The notes beneath the pieces were generated by a model that was not told the origin of the DNA, made no database searches, and saw only the letters and a program-made list of their open reading frames with translations. This document shows positions 17,876 through 27,246 of a stretch of DNA of 64,000 nt, one piece after another. This DNA is from an uncultured Bacteroidales bacterium (lineage in GTDB: Bacteria > Bacteroidota > Bacteroidia > Bacteroidales > Muribaculaceae). Location: assembly GCA_902777835.1 (NCBI GenBank), contig CACYVC010000011.1, forward strand, positions 141,448-205,447, written 5' to 3'. Numbering within the stretch: position 1 is the first letter of the stretch; each line of letters opens with the position of its first letter. The position numbers and the translations under genes are program-made.

Positions 17876-19759
17876 TTACCTTATTATCAATTTCTTTCCA
17901 TTAAATATATACACTCCTGGTGGCAGTCCTTCAGTACCCTGATCAGCAGTGCGCACTCTCACACCGTCGATGCGGTACACGTCGGCTGAGTTGTCATCGA
18001 TAGCGACCGTTGTTATGCCCTCATATTCTTTATAAGTAAAATATCCAGGGTTAGCTGTTCCACCATCAATGTGTGCAAACTCCACACCAGTGTTTGAGGG
18101 ATTAAAATGCGTACCTTTTTCTCCTGTAAGCATATAGCAATTGAAAAACATATTTGCGCCGTCATCTTCAACATTATCCACTTTCCACTTTTCGCTCACG
18201 TAGATAGTCTGTAGGTTCTGGCACTCCTCAAACATGGCCCACATATATTTCACATTCTTAGTATTGAAACCACTCAGGTCAAGACTTGTTAATGATGTGC
18301 ATTTGTAAAACATGTCTGCCATGTTAGTGACTCTCGAAGTATGGAAATTACTGAGGTCTATACTCGTCAATGCCGTGCAGCTGGCAAACATACCAACTGT
18401 GTTCAACACTTCTGAAGTATTTATATTCTCTATTCCCACAATTGTATTCAGCTTGTCGCATCCTCCAAAAAAACTTTTCAGGCTCTTGAATTTCAACTTA
18501 GAGAAAGATGGGTCAAAAACACACTTGGTGATTTCTTTGTTGTCGTCGCACGATCTAAGATTCATTATAATGGTTCCAGGGCGGTTATCATATTGATTGT
18601 CATAATAAAAAGTGAGAGTCTTATTCTCCTTTACAGCATATACCCTATCACCTTCGGGATCCATTGGTTGAATGCCCATAATTGCCACCTGATTATTATT
18701 GAATCCTCCAACGTCCATCAATAGATAGTAATTATTCTGTTGACCTCCCCATCCCCAATTGATGTGAAAATAAGGGGCGTCAAGGTCTTCATATCCATAC
18801 CCATCAATAACGAAAGCATGACCACCATCAGAACTAAATCCCGAATAATATACAGGTCTTCCATCTTTTAACTCCTCATAAAGCAGTTCATCCCATCCAT
18901 CATCATCAAACCGTGAACGGTGTTCAAGATAATTATCATAATTAAAATATAGGTAAAACGCATTGGCAGCATTTTCTGATGATGCTCCGCTCGAATCGGC
19001 ATAATCCATTTGAGCCGAACAACCACACAAGAGCATCAGTGTCGCAATGGCATCGGCCTGTTCTTCTGTGAAAGGTATATTGCCATTATAATCGTTTAAA
19101 ATATTTTCCCAATCAATTGTTGTGATCGGCACCTCGGGCAAACCAATATCCAGTGTGAAGGTTGAGTAATCGGGGATGACATCGGCAGTTTCCATAGGCC
19201 ACTTGTGACGATACATAATCTGAGCCATAGCGGTCGCCACGCATCCAGTAACGCAACGATAGCCAGTTTTAGGATTTATGGGACATTTATTGTTATATGG
19301 CTCACCTTGACTGAAAAGGCAGTCCATCAATGGCAGTATAACCTCGCGCTCGGGAGAATCTTTTGGAGAAACCTTTGCCTCGGGATGCTCCCGCAAATAG
19401 GCCACTTGTGCGACATACTCTCCGAGCCATGCTTGCATATTACATGGCATATTATCGGCGTCAACATTTCCGTCGGGTGAGAAGCCCAATATCTCAGGCA
19501 TGCGCTCATCGCCACACACTACCACATAACCGCCATTGGCCTCATCGTTAATTACATACAACTCGCTGCGGTCTATTGCTACCACAAGTTTTGGTGCTAG
19601 ATTAGTGGCTCTCGCAACCCGCGTTGCCTGTCGTTTAAAGAATGACTCAGCCTTAGCCATCGCCTCCTGTCGCGACACCTGCTGACCCCACAATGCAAGA
19701 GGCAGCATAGCAACCATGAGTGCAAAAATTCGACTTAAAGATTTTGTATTATATGTCAT
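17876..19759 (-). CDS. C10-family cysteine peptidase with BspA-type repeats and T9SS-type tail
   Basis: The 627-residue secreted protein has a signal peptide ending near ALWGQQ, then a Spi-type propeptide region (about 30-110). The streptopain-like catalytic domain follows, with Cys173 in TGCVATAMAQIMYRH and His314 in DGGHAFVIDGYGY, then HINWGWGG. After the peptidase (about residues 430-560) come BspA-like leucine-rich repeats, MFASCTALTSIDLSNFHTS and MFYKCTSLTSLDLSGFNT. The C-terminus VYRIDGVRV...GVYIFNGKKLIIR is a T9SS-type sorting tail. So this is likely a surface or secreted protease whose BspA repeats bind host or microbial partners; that role is inferred from family members. It is convergent with trpS and lies just downstream of the DUF3109 gene. 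Confidence 0.85.
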   Translation of the reverse strand: MTYNTKSLSRIFALMVAMLPLALWGQQVSRQEAMAKAESFFKRQATRVARATNLAPKLVVAIDRSELYVINDEANGGYVVVCGDERMPEILGFSPDGNVDADNMPCNMQAWLGEYVAQVAYLREHPEAKVSPKDSPEREVILPLMDCLFSQGEPYNNKCPINPKTGYRCVTGCVATAMAQIMYRHKWPMETADVIPDYSTFTLDIGLPEVPITTIDWENILNDYNGNIPFTEEQADAIATLMLLCGCSAQMDYADSSGASSENAANAFYLYFNYDNYLEHRSRFDDDGWDELLYEELKDGRPVYYSGFSSDGGHAFVIDGYGYEDLDAPYFHINWGWGGQQNNYYLLMDVGGFNNNQVAIMGIQPMDPEGDRVYAVKENKTLTFYYDNQYDNRPGTIIMNLRSCDDNKEITKCVFDPSFSKLKFKSLKSFFGGCDKLNTIVGIENINTSEVLNTVGMFASCTALTSIDLSNFHTSRVTNMADMFYKCTSLTSLDLSGFNTKNVKYMWAMFEECQNLQTIYVSEKWKVDNVEDDGANMFFNCYMLTGEKGTHFNPSNTGVEFAHIDGGTANPGYFTYKEYEGITTVAIDDNSADVYRIDGVRVRTADQGTEGLPPGVYIFNGKKLIIR

Positions 19760-19780
19760 AAATTATTCTTTTTATGAAAA

Positions 19781-20368
19781 TTAAGTGAGGTATTTCTCAA
19801 TATAGAGTTCGCAGTTAGTCACCAATTCATCATACCAAGCCTGCCCAAAACGGCGAATGAGGGGCTCTTTAAGAAACTGATATACACGCACCTTTTTGCT
19901 TCGTCCCAAGACCTCTGCACTTTTGCAAATTTTCCAGCGATGGTAGTTAACTGCCACGCTGCCGTTGCTCAACGTCTTGAGACGCAATGGATAAAGAGCG
20001 CATGAGATGGGCTTCATAAAACTTATGCGCCCCTCGCGATAGGCTTTCTCGATGGCGCAGATGCACTTGCCGCCTGGCGCATAGCACGAGAACACACAAT
20101 TGCTGTTGTCTAGAATCTGCGTCACCAATTCTCCCTCGGGATCATGATAGGAAATACCGTTCTGTTCTATTTCCTGTTGAGCACGAGGCAACAGGTCGTC
20201 CCAAATCTCGGGTAAAATCTTCTTGATTTCAGCTTCCTCGTCGGCAGTGAGTGGAGCACCAGCATCGCCATCAATGCAGCACTGGCCAAGACAAGAGTCA
20301 ATGTCGCAACAGAAAAACCGCTCCACCACATCTAGAGTAACTAGGGTATTATCGTTAATCAGAAACAT
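19781..20368 (-). CDS. DUF3109-family cysteine-rich protein
   Basis: The 195-residue cytoplasmic protein has a cysteine pattern suited to metal or iron-sulfur binding: FFCCDIDSCLGQCCIDGDAGAPL near the N-terminus, then CVFSCYAPGGKCICAIE and KPISCALYPLR. These resemble the YkgJ/DUF3109 zinc- or iron-binding family found widely in Bacteroidetes. Its function is not known. The start codon is four bases beyond the stop of cdaA, so the two are translationally close and likely in the tat-folP-cdaA transcript. Confidence 0.82.
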   Translation of the reverse strand: MFLINDNTLVTLDVVERFFCCDIDSCLGQCCIDGDAGAPLTADEEAEIKKILPEIWDDLLPRAQQEIEQNGISYHDPEGELVTQILDNSNCVFSCYAPGGKCICAIEKAYREGRISFMKPISCALYPLRLKTLSNGSVAVNYHRWKICKSAEVLGRSKKVRVYQFLKEPLIRRFGQAWYDELVTNCELYIEKYLT

Positions 20369-20371
20369 AAC

Positions 20372-21136
20372 TTATTCTATCAAACTAGAGAGGGCGCGAT
20401 CCAAGTCAGTGCTCGAGAGCTTAAGATGCATTTCACCACGATGGGCGTAAGATATATTACCAGTCTCTTCGCTCACTACAATAGCGATAGCATCGGTGGC
20501 CTGAGATATTCCCAGTGCTGAGCGGTGGCGCAAACCAAGATACTTGGGCAGACTAGTGTCGTGCGACACTGGCAGGATGCAGCCTGCAGCCTTTATCTTG
20601 CCTTCATCAATAATCACCGCGCCATCGTGCAAGGGGCTGTTCTTGAAGAAGATATTCTCAAGCAAACGGTTGTTTACCTCGGCATTAATGATATCGCCAG
20701 AATGCACATAGTCCTCAAGCGAGAAATTCTGCTTGATGACAATCAGTGCGCCTGTCTTTGATTTCGAAAGACTCATGCAGGCATACACAATTGGCATCAC
20801 CCACTTCTTGCGGGCATTCTTTGGCTGACCGCTATGCCACAATTTTGATATAGATTTCCACCCTCGTTTGGAGCCAAGCTCGGTGAGGAACCGTTTTATC
20901 TGGTCCTGGAAAATGATAATCAAGATGAAGATACCACTGTCGATAATACGATCCATAATGGTTCCCAGCAGTTTCATGCCTAGAATCTTATCGACCACTA
21001 CCCACGCCATGATAAAAGCGAAAACGCCAACAAAGATGTTCAGCGCCCCACTTTCCTTCATAGAGCGATAGATATAATAAAGCACCACCGCAACAAGCAG
21101 TATATCTATCAAGTCTTTAATGCCGAATGAAATCAT
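20372..21136 (-). CDS. cdaA: membrane-anchored diadenylate cyclase
   Basis: CdaA makes cyclic di-AMP from two ATP. The 254-residue protein has three N-terminal hydrophobic segments (for example DILLVAVVLYYIY and GIFILIIIFQDQI), then the DisA_N catalytic domain with the key DGA (HDGAVIIDEGKI) and RHR (LGLRHRSALGIS) motifs. Length and order match CdaA/DacA rather than DisA. In Firmicutes cdaA sits with cdaR and glmM; here it is between folP and DUF3109, and no CdaR-like gene is seen. The 66-base gap from folP contains a period-7 repeat. Confidence 0.93.
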   Translation of the reverse strand: MISFGIKDLIDILLVAVVLYYIYRSMKESGALNIFVGVFAFIMAWVVVDKILGMKLLGTIMDRIIDSGIFILIIIFQDQIKRFLTELGSKRGWKSISKLWHSGQPKNARKKWVMPIVYACMSLSKSKTGALIVIKQNFSLEDYVHSGDIINAEVNNRLLENIFFKNSPLHDGAVIIDEGKIKAAGCILPVSHDTSLPKYLGLRHRSALGISQATDAIAIVVSEETGNISYAHRGEMHLKLSSTDLDRALSSLIE

Positions 21137-21142
21137 ATCAAT

Positions 21143-21170
21143 TGTCAGTTATCAGTTGTCAGTTTTGAGT
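21143..21170. repeat. period-7 intergenic repeat (folP/cdaA gap)
   Basis: Four units (TGTCAGT, TATCAGT, TGTCAGT, TTTGAGT) in the gap between folP and cdaA. It belongs to the group of junction repeats described in the findings. Confidence 0.7.
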
Positions 21171-21202
21171 TGTCTAAAGGCAGTTGTAGTTTTTTGTTAT
21201 TC

Positions 21203-22069
21203 TTAGCTACTCTTATCCATTGTGAAAGCGACCAGTTTTCTTGCCTCAACTGCGGCTTTTACATCGTGAACTCGCACTATGTGAGCACCTTTCATCATGG
21301 CAATGGTATTGAGAATAGTTGTGCCATTAAGTGCATCATGGGCACTGCAGTCTAGCACTTTTTGTATCATAGACTTGCGCGAAATTCCCACAAGCAGAGG
21401 CACCTCAAGGGCATGGAACACTTCAAGGCACGATAGCAAGCGATAGTTCTGTTCCACTGTTTTACCAAAGCCGAAGCCAGGGTCGGCAATCACGTCGTTG
21501 ATACCCAGCTGGTGCAATATGTCGATTTTGCGCGCCAACTCTTCGAGCACCACCGCAGCCACATCGCCGTCATAGTCGGTTAATTGCTGCATGGTGGCAG
21601 GCGTGCCACGTGTGTGCATCACTATGTATGGCACCTGCAGCTGCGCCACCATATTATGCATCATTGGATCAAGGTCTCCTCCTGAGATGTCATTGACGAT
21701 ATCCACTCCCAGTTCCTCAACACAATGCTGGGCCACTCCGGCACGGAAGGTATCGACCGAGAGAACCACGTCATTTCCAACTGCCGCTCTCACTGCCTTA
21801 ACTGCCACATCGAGTCTCTTAATCTCCTCGGTGCAGGCAACAACCTCAGCACCAGGGCGCGTTGAACAAGCTCCAATGTCTAGAATATCGGCACCCTCTG
21901 CCACCATTGCGGTGGCTCGCTGGGCTATAGCAAGCTCATCCATCACTCGACTGTCGGAGTAGAACGAGTCGGGTGTGGCGTTGAGGATGCCCATCACCCA
22001 AGGGCGGTCAATATCCACCAGTTTTCCACGCAGGGTTAGGCTATATTTCTTGAAAGAGCAATTATTCAT
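21203..22069 (-). CDS. folP: dihydropteroate synthase
   Basis: FolP joins p-aminobenzoate and hydroxymethyl-dihydropterin pyrophosphate in folate synthesis. The 288-residue protein shows the family signatures VMGILNATPDSFYSDSR (loop 1), ADILDIGACSTRPGA, SVDTFRAGVA, DIVNDISGG and DPGFGFGKTVEQN, and ends with VRVHDVKA, all in the order expected of a TIM barrel. The start is two bases beyond the stop of the SNF transporter, so the genes are almost fused in transcription. Folate enzymes are commonly near cdaA in Bacteroidales. Confidence 0.95.
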   Translation of the reverse strand: MNNCSFKKYSLTLRGKLVDIDRPWVMGILNATPDSFYSDSRVMDELAIAQRATAMVAEGADILDIGACSTRPGAEVVACTEEIKRLDVAVKAVRAAVGNDVVLSVDTFRAGVAQHCVEELGVDIVNDISGGDLDPMMHNMVAQLQVPYIVMHTRGTPATMQQLTDYDGDVAAVVLEELARKIDILHQLGINDVIADPGFGFGKTVEQNYRLLSCLEVFHALEVPLLVGISRKSMIQKVLDCSAHDALNGTTILNTIAMMKGAHIVRVHDVKAAVEARKLVAFTMDKSS

Positions 22070-22070
22070 A

Positions 22071-23420
22071 TCAAAATATTCCTGTATAATACAAGAAGAT
22101 GATTATTATAGCAACAGGAGCGATGAAACGCAGACAGAATATTAAATATGTCTGCACAAAACTCGACTTATACTTTCCGCCGTTTGTAAGCTGGTTGTGA
22201 ACAACCTCTTTCTTAAGGAACCATCCCACATAGATTGCTGTCACCAGTCCACCAAGCAGCATGAAGATGTTTGGACCAACATAATCGAGGAAGTCAAATA
22301 TATTCTTGCCAAAGAGTTTCACATCGCTAAGCGTACTGAACGACAATGCGCTTAACACAGCGATGACTATCATCTGTGCTCCAGTGAGAATCAAAGCTTT
22401 GCGTCGTGAAATCTTGTATTCATCAACCATAAAGGTGATGGGAATCTCGCTCAAAGATATGGTAGATGTTATTGAGGCAAAAAACAGCAGCAAGAAAAAT
22501 AAAACGGACCAAATGGTGCCACCAGGCATCTGTTGGAAGATGGTAGGCAGTATCTCGAAAATCAACTTGGGGCCTGCATTTGGTTCTATGCCAAACGAGA
22601 ATACTGCAGGAAAGATCACTATACCAGACAGGATAGCGACAAGCGTGTCAAGACCCGAGATAGTCACGGCGTCTTTCATCAGGCGGCTATCATCCTTAAA
22701 ATAAGAGGAATAAGTTATAAGACAGGTGACACCTAGCGACAACGACATAAACGCCTGGCCCATGGCATCAACTACACCTTCCCAACCTAAATCTTCAAAC
22801 TTTGGATTGAAAAGGAAATCCAAACCCTTTGTTGAACCTGGCAGTAGTAGCGAGTTTACACAGAACACGATAAGCAACACAAAGAGCAACGGCATCATGA
22901 TATTTGACATGCGTTCCACACCCTTCTGAATGCCACGACTCAAGACAGCGAAGTTGAGCAGCAGGAACAGAAAAGTCCACATCACACAGCGCACTGGTGA
23001 GCCTACTAAAGATCCAAATATACTTTCATACTGATCTGGCGTATGTCCCAAAAGATTGCCACTAGCTGAGCTCCATAAGTACTCAAGAACCCATCCGCAT
23101 ACCACACTGTAGTAACCACATATGAGCAATGCACCAAGTACGCCTATGTAAGAGAAAATCTTGAACGGAGAACCTGGAGTCAACTCTTGAATAGCACCCT
23201 TCATGCTTTTGTGAGTGGAACGGCCTATGATGAACTCCGACATCATGATAGGGATGCCGAGCAAAACGACACAAATCAAATATACCAGAATATAGGCTCC
23301 ACCGCCATTATCTCCAGCCTGATAAGGAAATCGCCAAATATTTCCCAGTCCTACAGCACTACCCACGGTAGCGGCAATCGCCCCCAAGCGAGTAGCAAAA
23401 CCTGTTCGTTTCTCTTTCAT
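22071..23420 (-). CDS. sodium-dependent SNF-family transporter
   Basis: The 449-residue inner-membrane protein is a neurotransmitter:sodium symporter homologue of the LeuT type, taking up amino acids or related compounds with Na+. The N-terminal GSAVGLGNIWRFPYQAGDNGGGAY is the family signature and includes the unwound TM1 substrate site. About 11-12 hydrophobic segments follow. The substrate cannot be predicted. It sits between tatC and folP; a period-7 repeat lies in the gap to tatC. Confidence 0.9.
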   Translation of the reverse strand: MKEKRTGFATRLGAIAATVGSAVGLGNIWRFPYQAGDNGGGAYILVYLICVVLLGIPIMMSEFIIGRSTHKSMKGAIQELTPGSPFKIFSYIGVLGALLICGYYSVVCGWVLEYLWSSASGNLLGHTPDQYESIFGSLVGSPVRCVMWTFLFLLLNFAVLSRGIQKGVERMSNIMMPLLFVLLIVFCVNSLLLPGSTKGLDFLFNPKFEDLGWEGVVDAMGQAFMSLSLGVTCLITYSSYFKDDSRLMKDAVTISGLDTLVAILSGIVIFPAVFSFGIEPNAGPKLIFEILPTIFQQMPGGTIWSVLFFLLLFFASITSTISLSEIPITFMVDEYKISRRKALILTGAQMIVIAVLSALSFSTLSDVKLFGKNIFDFLDYVGPNIFMLLGGLVTAIYVGWFLKKEVVHNQLTNGGKYKSSFVQTYLIFCLRFIAPVAIIIIFLYYTGIF

Positions 23421-23425
23421 TTATT

Positions 23426-23453
23426 TACCAGTTATCAGTTCTAAGTTTTTAGT
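23426..23453. repeat. period-7 intergenic repeat (tatC/SNF gap)
   Basis: Four diverged heptads (TACCAGT, TATCAGT, TCTAAGT, TTTTAGT) between the tatC stop and the transporter start, similar to the repeat at 21143. Confidence 0.65.
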
Positions 23454-23469
23454 TATTCACAATTACTCC

Positions 23470-24270
23470 TTAGTCTTTTTTTACCACACATGCGCTCATC
23501 TCATAGAGCAGGTAGATGGGCAGGAACACAATGGTGAGGGTGAATGGATCGCCTGTAGGAGTGATAAACGCTGCCAATATGAGTAACGCCACTATAGCAT
23601 GACGACGATATTTTTTGAAGAAGCTACGCTTTAACACCCCGATTTTCCCTAGCATCCACGCAAGCAGTGGCAGTTCAAAGATAATGCCCATAATGAGGAT
23701 CAGCATTAAAAAGGTGTCCATATAGCTATCGAGCGAAATTTGGTTGGGAACCATCGCGCTCACGTGGTAGTTTGCAAGAAAACGCAAAGTCACTGGAAAC
23801 ACCACAAAATAACCCACTGCTACACCCAAAAAGAACATCAGGTTGCCAAAACCAAAGGCACGCTTTATGCCACGTTTCTCATTCTCATAGAGGGCTGGTG
23901 CCACAAAAGTCCACAACAGGTATATCACAACAGGGAACGAGAATACCAGCGCCAGCCAGAACGAAGTGCTCATGTGGATAAAGAATTGCGACGCAAGTTG
24001 AATATTGATGAGTTCAACATGGAAGCCTTCTGTAGAGAACTGAGGCAGACAAGGAATTCCGGCCGTTACCTTCTCAAAGAGACGATAAAGCACAAAATCA
24101 CCACGGCAAGGGGCAAGTATCACATTGTCGAAGATGCTTGGCATTAGCGCAAAGAAGACAATCGCCATCGCAACCAACACCACGGCAATCTTTATAAGGA
24201 CACCACGCAACACATCAAGGTGGTCCCAAAACGACATCTCCTGCAACTGTTCCTTGCTCTCCTCTTCCAT
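23470..24270 (-). CDS. tatC: twin-arginine translocase subunit TatC
   Basis: TatC is the multi-spanning receptor of the Tat system, which exports folded, often cofactor-bearing proteins across the inner membrane. The 266-residue product starts with MSFWDHLDVLRGVL, carrying the conserved cytosolic N-terminal signature, and has six hydrophobic segments. IIFELPLLAWML matches the conserved FxxELP region. It lies 15 bases downstream of tatA, with no tatB gene, so this is a minimal TatAC system. Confidence 0.95.
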   Translation of the reverse strand: MEEESKEQLQEMSFWDHLDVLRGVLIKIAVVLVAMAIVFFALMPSIFDNVILAPCRGDFVLYRLFEKVTAGIPCLPQFSTEGFHVELINIQLASQFFIHMSTSFWLALVFSFPVVIYLLWTFVAPALYENEKRGIKRAFGFGNLMFFLGVAVGYFVVFPVTLRFLANYHVSAMVPNQISLDSYMDTFLMLILIMGIIFELPLLAWMLGKIGVLKRSFFKKYRRHAIVALLILAAFITPTGDPFTLTIVFLPIYLLYEMSACVVKKD

Positions 24271-24285
24271 CAGATGGGAGTAAAG

Positions 24286-24531
24286 TTATTTACCGTTTAA
24301 CTTTGTGCCAGAGTCTTTATTGTCATCAACCTCTGTAGCGTCTTTTATTGGTTTTTCAACCTCGTCTTTCACCTCGTCCATGCCTTCTTTAAAACTGCGC
24401 ACACCCTTGCCAATGCCTTTCATCAGCTCGGGAATTTTTCTGCCACCAAAGAGTAACAAGATGATAACCACAATAATTATCAACTCGGTCGTGCCAAGAT
24501 TGCCAAAAAGCAATAAAATTGAATTCAACAT
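24286..24531 (-). CDS. tatA: twin-arginine translocase subunit TatA
   Basis: TatA forms the pore-like part of the Tat translocase. The 81-residue protein has one N-terminal membrane helix (GTTELIIIVVIILLLFGG), the family hinge FGGRKIPELMKGIGKGVRSFKEG, and a charged tail (DEVKDEVEKPIKDATEVDDN). It starts the minus-strand run tatA-tatC-SNF-folP-cdaA-DUF3109 and has a well-formed promoter 29 bases upstream. Confidence 0.95.
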   Translation of the reverse strand: MLNSILLLFGNLGTTELIIIVVIILLLFGGRKIPELMKGIGKGVRSFKEGMDEVKDEVEKPIKDATEVDDNKDSGTKLNGK

Positions 24532-24559
24532 AATCGTATATATTTTTGGTTATAACTTG

Positions 24560-24590
24560 CAAATTTACACAAAAAAGATGAGATGACAAA
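24560..24590 (-). promoter_or_regulatory. tat operon promoter
   Basis: Minus-strand TTTG (24590-24587), 19 bases, TAAATTTG (24567-24560). This gives a short leader before the tatA ATG at 24531. Confidence 0.75.
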
Positions 24591-24674
24591 GATATAGGCA
24601 TAGTTTTATAAACAAACAACAATATTTCTAATGAATAATTATAAGATATACGCTATACAATGCAAAAAATGCAC

Positions 24675-24682
24675 TATCTTTG
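24675..24682 (+). promoter_or_regulatory. candidate -7 box of the SLC13-type gene
   Basis: TATCTTTG fits TAnnTTTG and lies 19 bases before the ATG at 24702. No clear -33 element. Confidence 0.45.
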
Positions 24683-24701
24683 CACATAAATTATTAATAA
24701 C

Positions 24702-26225
24702 ATGAAAAATAAAGATAACTCCTTTGATATCAAACGTCGATCCTTAGGCGCCATTTTGGGGCCTATTGTGGCTATTTTCCTATAGTTTCTACCTATTGAG
24801 GTTCTTACGGATACAGCTCATCATCTGCTCGCTATCATGTCGCTGGTAGCGATATGGTGGATTACCGAACCAGTGCCCATTCCTGTCACTTCACTGCTTG
24901 GTCCCACATTATGCGTGATTCTTGGTATCGCACCAGTTGAAGAGGCATTCGCCAACTTTGCCAACCCTATGATTTTTCTGTTCATGGGAGGATTTTTGCT
25001 TGCCAAAGGAATGATGGTCAACGGTTTGGACAAACGCATCGCATACGGCATTCTATCAATGAAATGGGTTGGCAACTCGCCACGACGCATCTTCCTAGCC
25101 ATTGGATTGGCATGCATGATATGTTCGGGGTGGATAAGTAACACTGCCACTGCAGCAATGATGTTTCCCATTGCGTTAGGTCTGCTTGAGGCAATAAAAG
25201 AAATGATGGCTGCCAACGGCAAGACCATCGATTTAAGCAAATACAAATACTCTACAGGCTTAATGCTTATGACAGCCTACGCCTGCTCTATAGGCGGTGT
25301 GCTTACCCCTATTGGCACACCACCCAATATCATGATGATAGGCTTTCTCGACCAATTGGCACCCGATGCTCCATCCATATCCTTCTTCGAGTGGATGATT
25401 TGGGGAAGTGTGGCAATGATTCTATATTTTATTGTTACCTATTTTGTGCTCTGGCGCATGTTCCCGTCCGACGTGAAGCATATCAAGGGCGCAAGGGAGT
25501 TTATCAGCTCTCATGTTGAAGGCTTAGACAAGTGGACTCGTGCCCAGATTAATACCCTAATAGCATTCGGCATCGCAGTCGTGCTGTTGGTGGCACCCAG
25601 TGTGCTAACCCTTGTTTATGGACAAGACTCTGATATCATGAATTTCTACGACAATCACCTTCCCGAGAGTATTGCTGCAATGACGGGCGCTATGCTGCTT
25701 TTCTTAATGCCTGTTAATCTCAAGAAGAGACAGATGACGTTGAGTTGGAAAGAGGGCATGGAAGGCATTGACTGGGGCACTCTCCTACTCTTTGGTGGTG
25801 GGTTGTCGATGGGAGGACTGATGTACACCACTGGCCTTTCAGATTGGATAGGCGAAGGCATCAAAGCAGCTATGGGTGGCAATCCATCGGAAGTCCTTTT
25901 TATTGCTGTATTCTGTGTTTCAGGACTATTGCTTGCAGAATTCACTTCCCACACTGCCGCCGTAAATCTTATAGGAACAATATCCATTGGCACAGCCATC
26001 TCGTTAGGTTTCAGCCCCATTCATGTTGCCGTGGGTATCGCCCTTGCTTCGTCACTAGGATTCATGATGCCAGTTTCAACACCGCCTAATGCCATTGTCT
26101 ATGCTTCGGGCTATGTTCCTATCACTAAGATGATAAAGTCGGGGTTCATAATCGACCTCATTGGCATTTTCTGCATCACTATTCCTATTGTCTTAATAAT
26201 AGTAAAGGCCGTGATGGGGGCATAG
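24702..26225 (+). pseudogene. SLC13/DASS-type anion transporter interrupted by an early in-frame TAG
   Basis: This is a divalent anion:Na+ symporter of the SLC13 type, which imports dicarboxylates, citrate or sulfate. The natural ATG at 24702 gives MKNKDNSFDIKRRS, a basic cytosolic N-terminus, then the first membrane helix. A TAG at 24783-24785 stops it at codon 28. The frame then stays open from 24786 to 26225. Family signatures downstream are all intact: WWITEPVPIPVTSLLGP, the SNT motif in WISNTATAAMMFPIALG, LTPIGTPPNIMMIG, and the C-terminal MMPVSTPPNAIVY. Restarting at ATG 24837 would give 462 residues lacking the first helix. TAG is used as a genuine stop here (for instance at the end of this gene), so reassignment is unlikely. 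It could be a real nonsense mutation, an assembly error, or a working shorter form. Confidence 0.8.
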
Positions 26226-26241
26226 AAATATTTGTCAGATA

Positions 26242-26272
26242 TTTGCTAGTATTGAAAAAATGACTACTTTTG
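26242..26272 (+). promoter_or_regulatory. fabD promoter
   Basis: TTTG (26242-26245), 19 bases, TACTTTTG (26265-26272). Transcription would start near 26278, about 50 bases before the fabD ATG. Confidence 0.75.
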
Positions 26273-26328
26273 CAGGCGATTTTGAAATTAAAGAAATTTT
26301 TCAATAATTAAAAATAACAAGTTTAAGT

Positions 26329-27207
26329 ATGAAAGCATTTGTTTTTCCTGGCCAGGGTGCACAGTTTGTAGGAATGGGAAAAGACCTGTACGACAACAAC
26401 GCTGAGGCCCGTGAAATGTTTGAGAAAGCCAACGAAGTACTCGGTTTCCGCATCACCGACCTGATGTTTGAGGGCACTGAGGACGACCTAAAACAGACTA
26501 AAGTTACTCAACCCGCTGTATTCCTGCATAGTGTGATACTTGCCAAGACCCTTGGCGATGATTTTAAACCCGACATGGTAGCTGGCCACTCACTCGGTGA
26601 GTTCTCGGCTCTCGTTGCTGCTGGTGTTCTGCCTTTTGAGCAGGGTCTAAAGCTCGTGGAGACACGCGCTCTTGCTATGCAGAAGGCTTGCGAGGCAACT
26701 CCTTCGACCATGGCTGCCATCATCGGAATGGAAGATGATAAGGTGGAGGAAATCTGCGCCTCAATCGATGGCGTTTGTGTTCCTGCCAACTACAACAGCC
26801 CAGGTCAAGTAGTTATCAGCGGTTCGTTTGAGGCAATCGAGGCTGCTTGCGCCAAATTCAAGGAAGCTGGCGCTCGCCGTGCTCTGCCATTGAAGGTGGG
26901 AGGCGCATTCCACTCGCCTCTTATGGAGCCTGCTCGCGAGGAGCTTGCAAAAGCTATCCACGAGGCAAATTTCAGCGAGCCCATCTGCCCTATCTATCAA
27001 GATGTTGATGCTAAACCACACACCAATCCTGAGGAAATTAAAGAGAACCTCATCAAGCAACTTACAGCGCCCGTGCGCTGGAGCCACATTGTTGCCAACA
27101 TGGCAGCCGACGGCATGACCGAGGCTGTAGAGCTTGGTCCCGGCAAGGTGCTGCAAGGCTTAATTGGCCGCACATGCAAAGACGTTGCAGTGAGCGGAAT
27201 GGAATAA
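26329..27207 (+). CDS. fabD: malonyl-CoA:acyl carrier protein transacylase
   Basis: FabD loads malonyl groups on ACP for fatty acid synthesis. The 292-residue protein shows FVFPGQGAQFVGMGKDLY, the active-site Ser in AGHSLGEFSALVAAG, and the histidine in VGGAFHSPLMEPAREEL. NYNSPGQVVISG is also typical. It is monocistronic, with its own promoter and a strong terminator. No other fab genes are adjacent. Confidence 0.95.
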   Translation: MKAFVFPGQGAQFVGMGKDLYDNNAEAREMFEKANEVLGFRITDLMFEGTEDDLKQTKVTQPAVFLHSVILAKTLGDDFKPDMVAGHSLGEFSALVAAGVLPFEQGLKLVETRALAMQKACEATPSTMAAIIGMEDDKVEEICASIDGVCVPANYNSPGQVVISGSFEAIEAACAKFKEAGARRALPLKVGGAFHSPLMEPAREELAKAIHEANFSEPICPIYQDVDAKPHTNPEEIKENLIKQLTAPVRWSHIVANMAADGMTEAVELGPGKVLQGLIGRTCKDVAVSGME

Positions 27208-27213
27208 ATTAAT

Positions 27214-27241
27214 GCATAATTTAGAATGTACAATGCATATT
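27214..27241. repeat. period-7 intergenic repeat after fabD
   Basis: Four heptads sharing the AAT end (GCATAAT, TTAGAAT, GTACAAT, GCATATT) right after the fabD stop. Its composition is close to the repeat at 62410. Confidence 0.55.
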
Positions 27242-27246
27242 CAGGA

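Noticed and set aside
24783-24785. TAG read as an amino acid (code change)
   Set aside because: TAG ends several genes in this window, including this gene itself.
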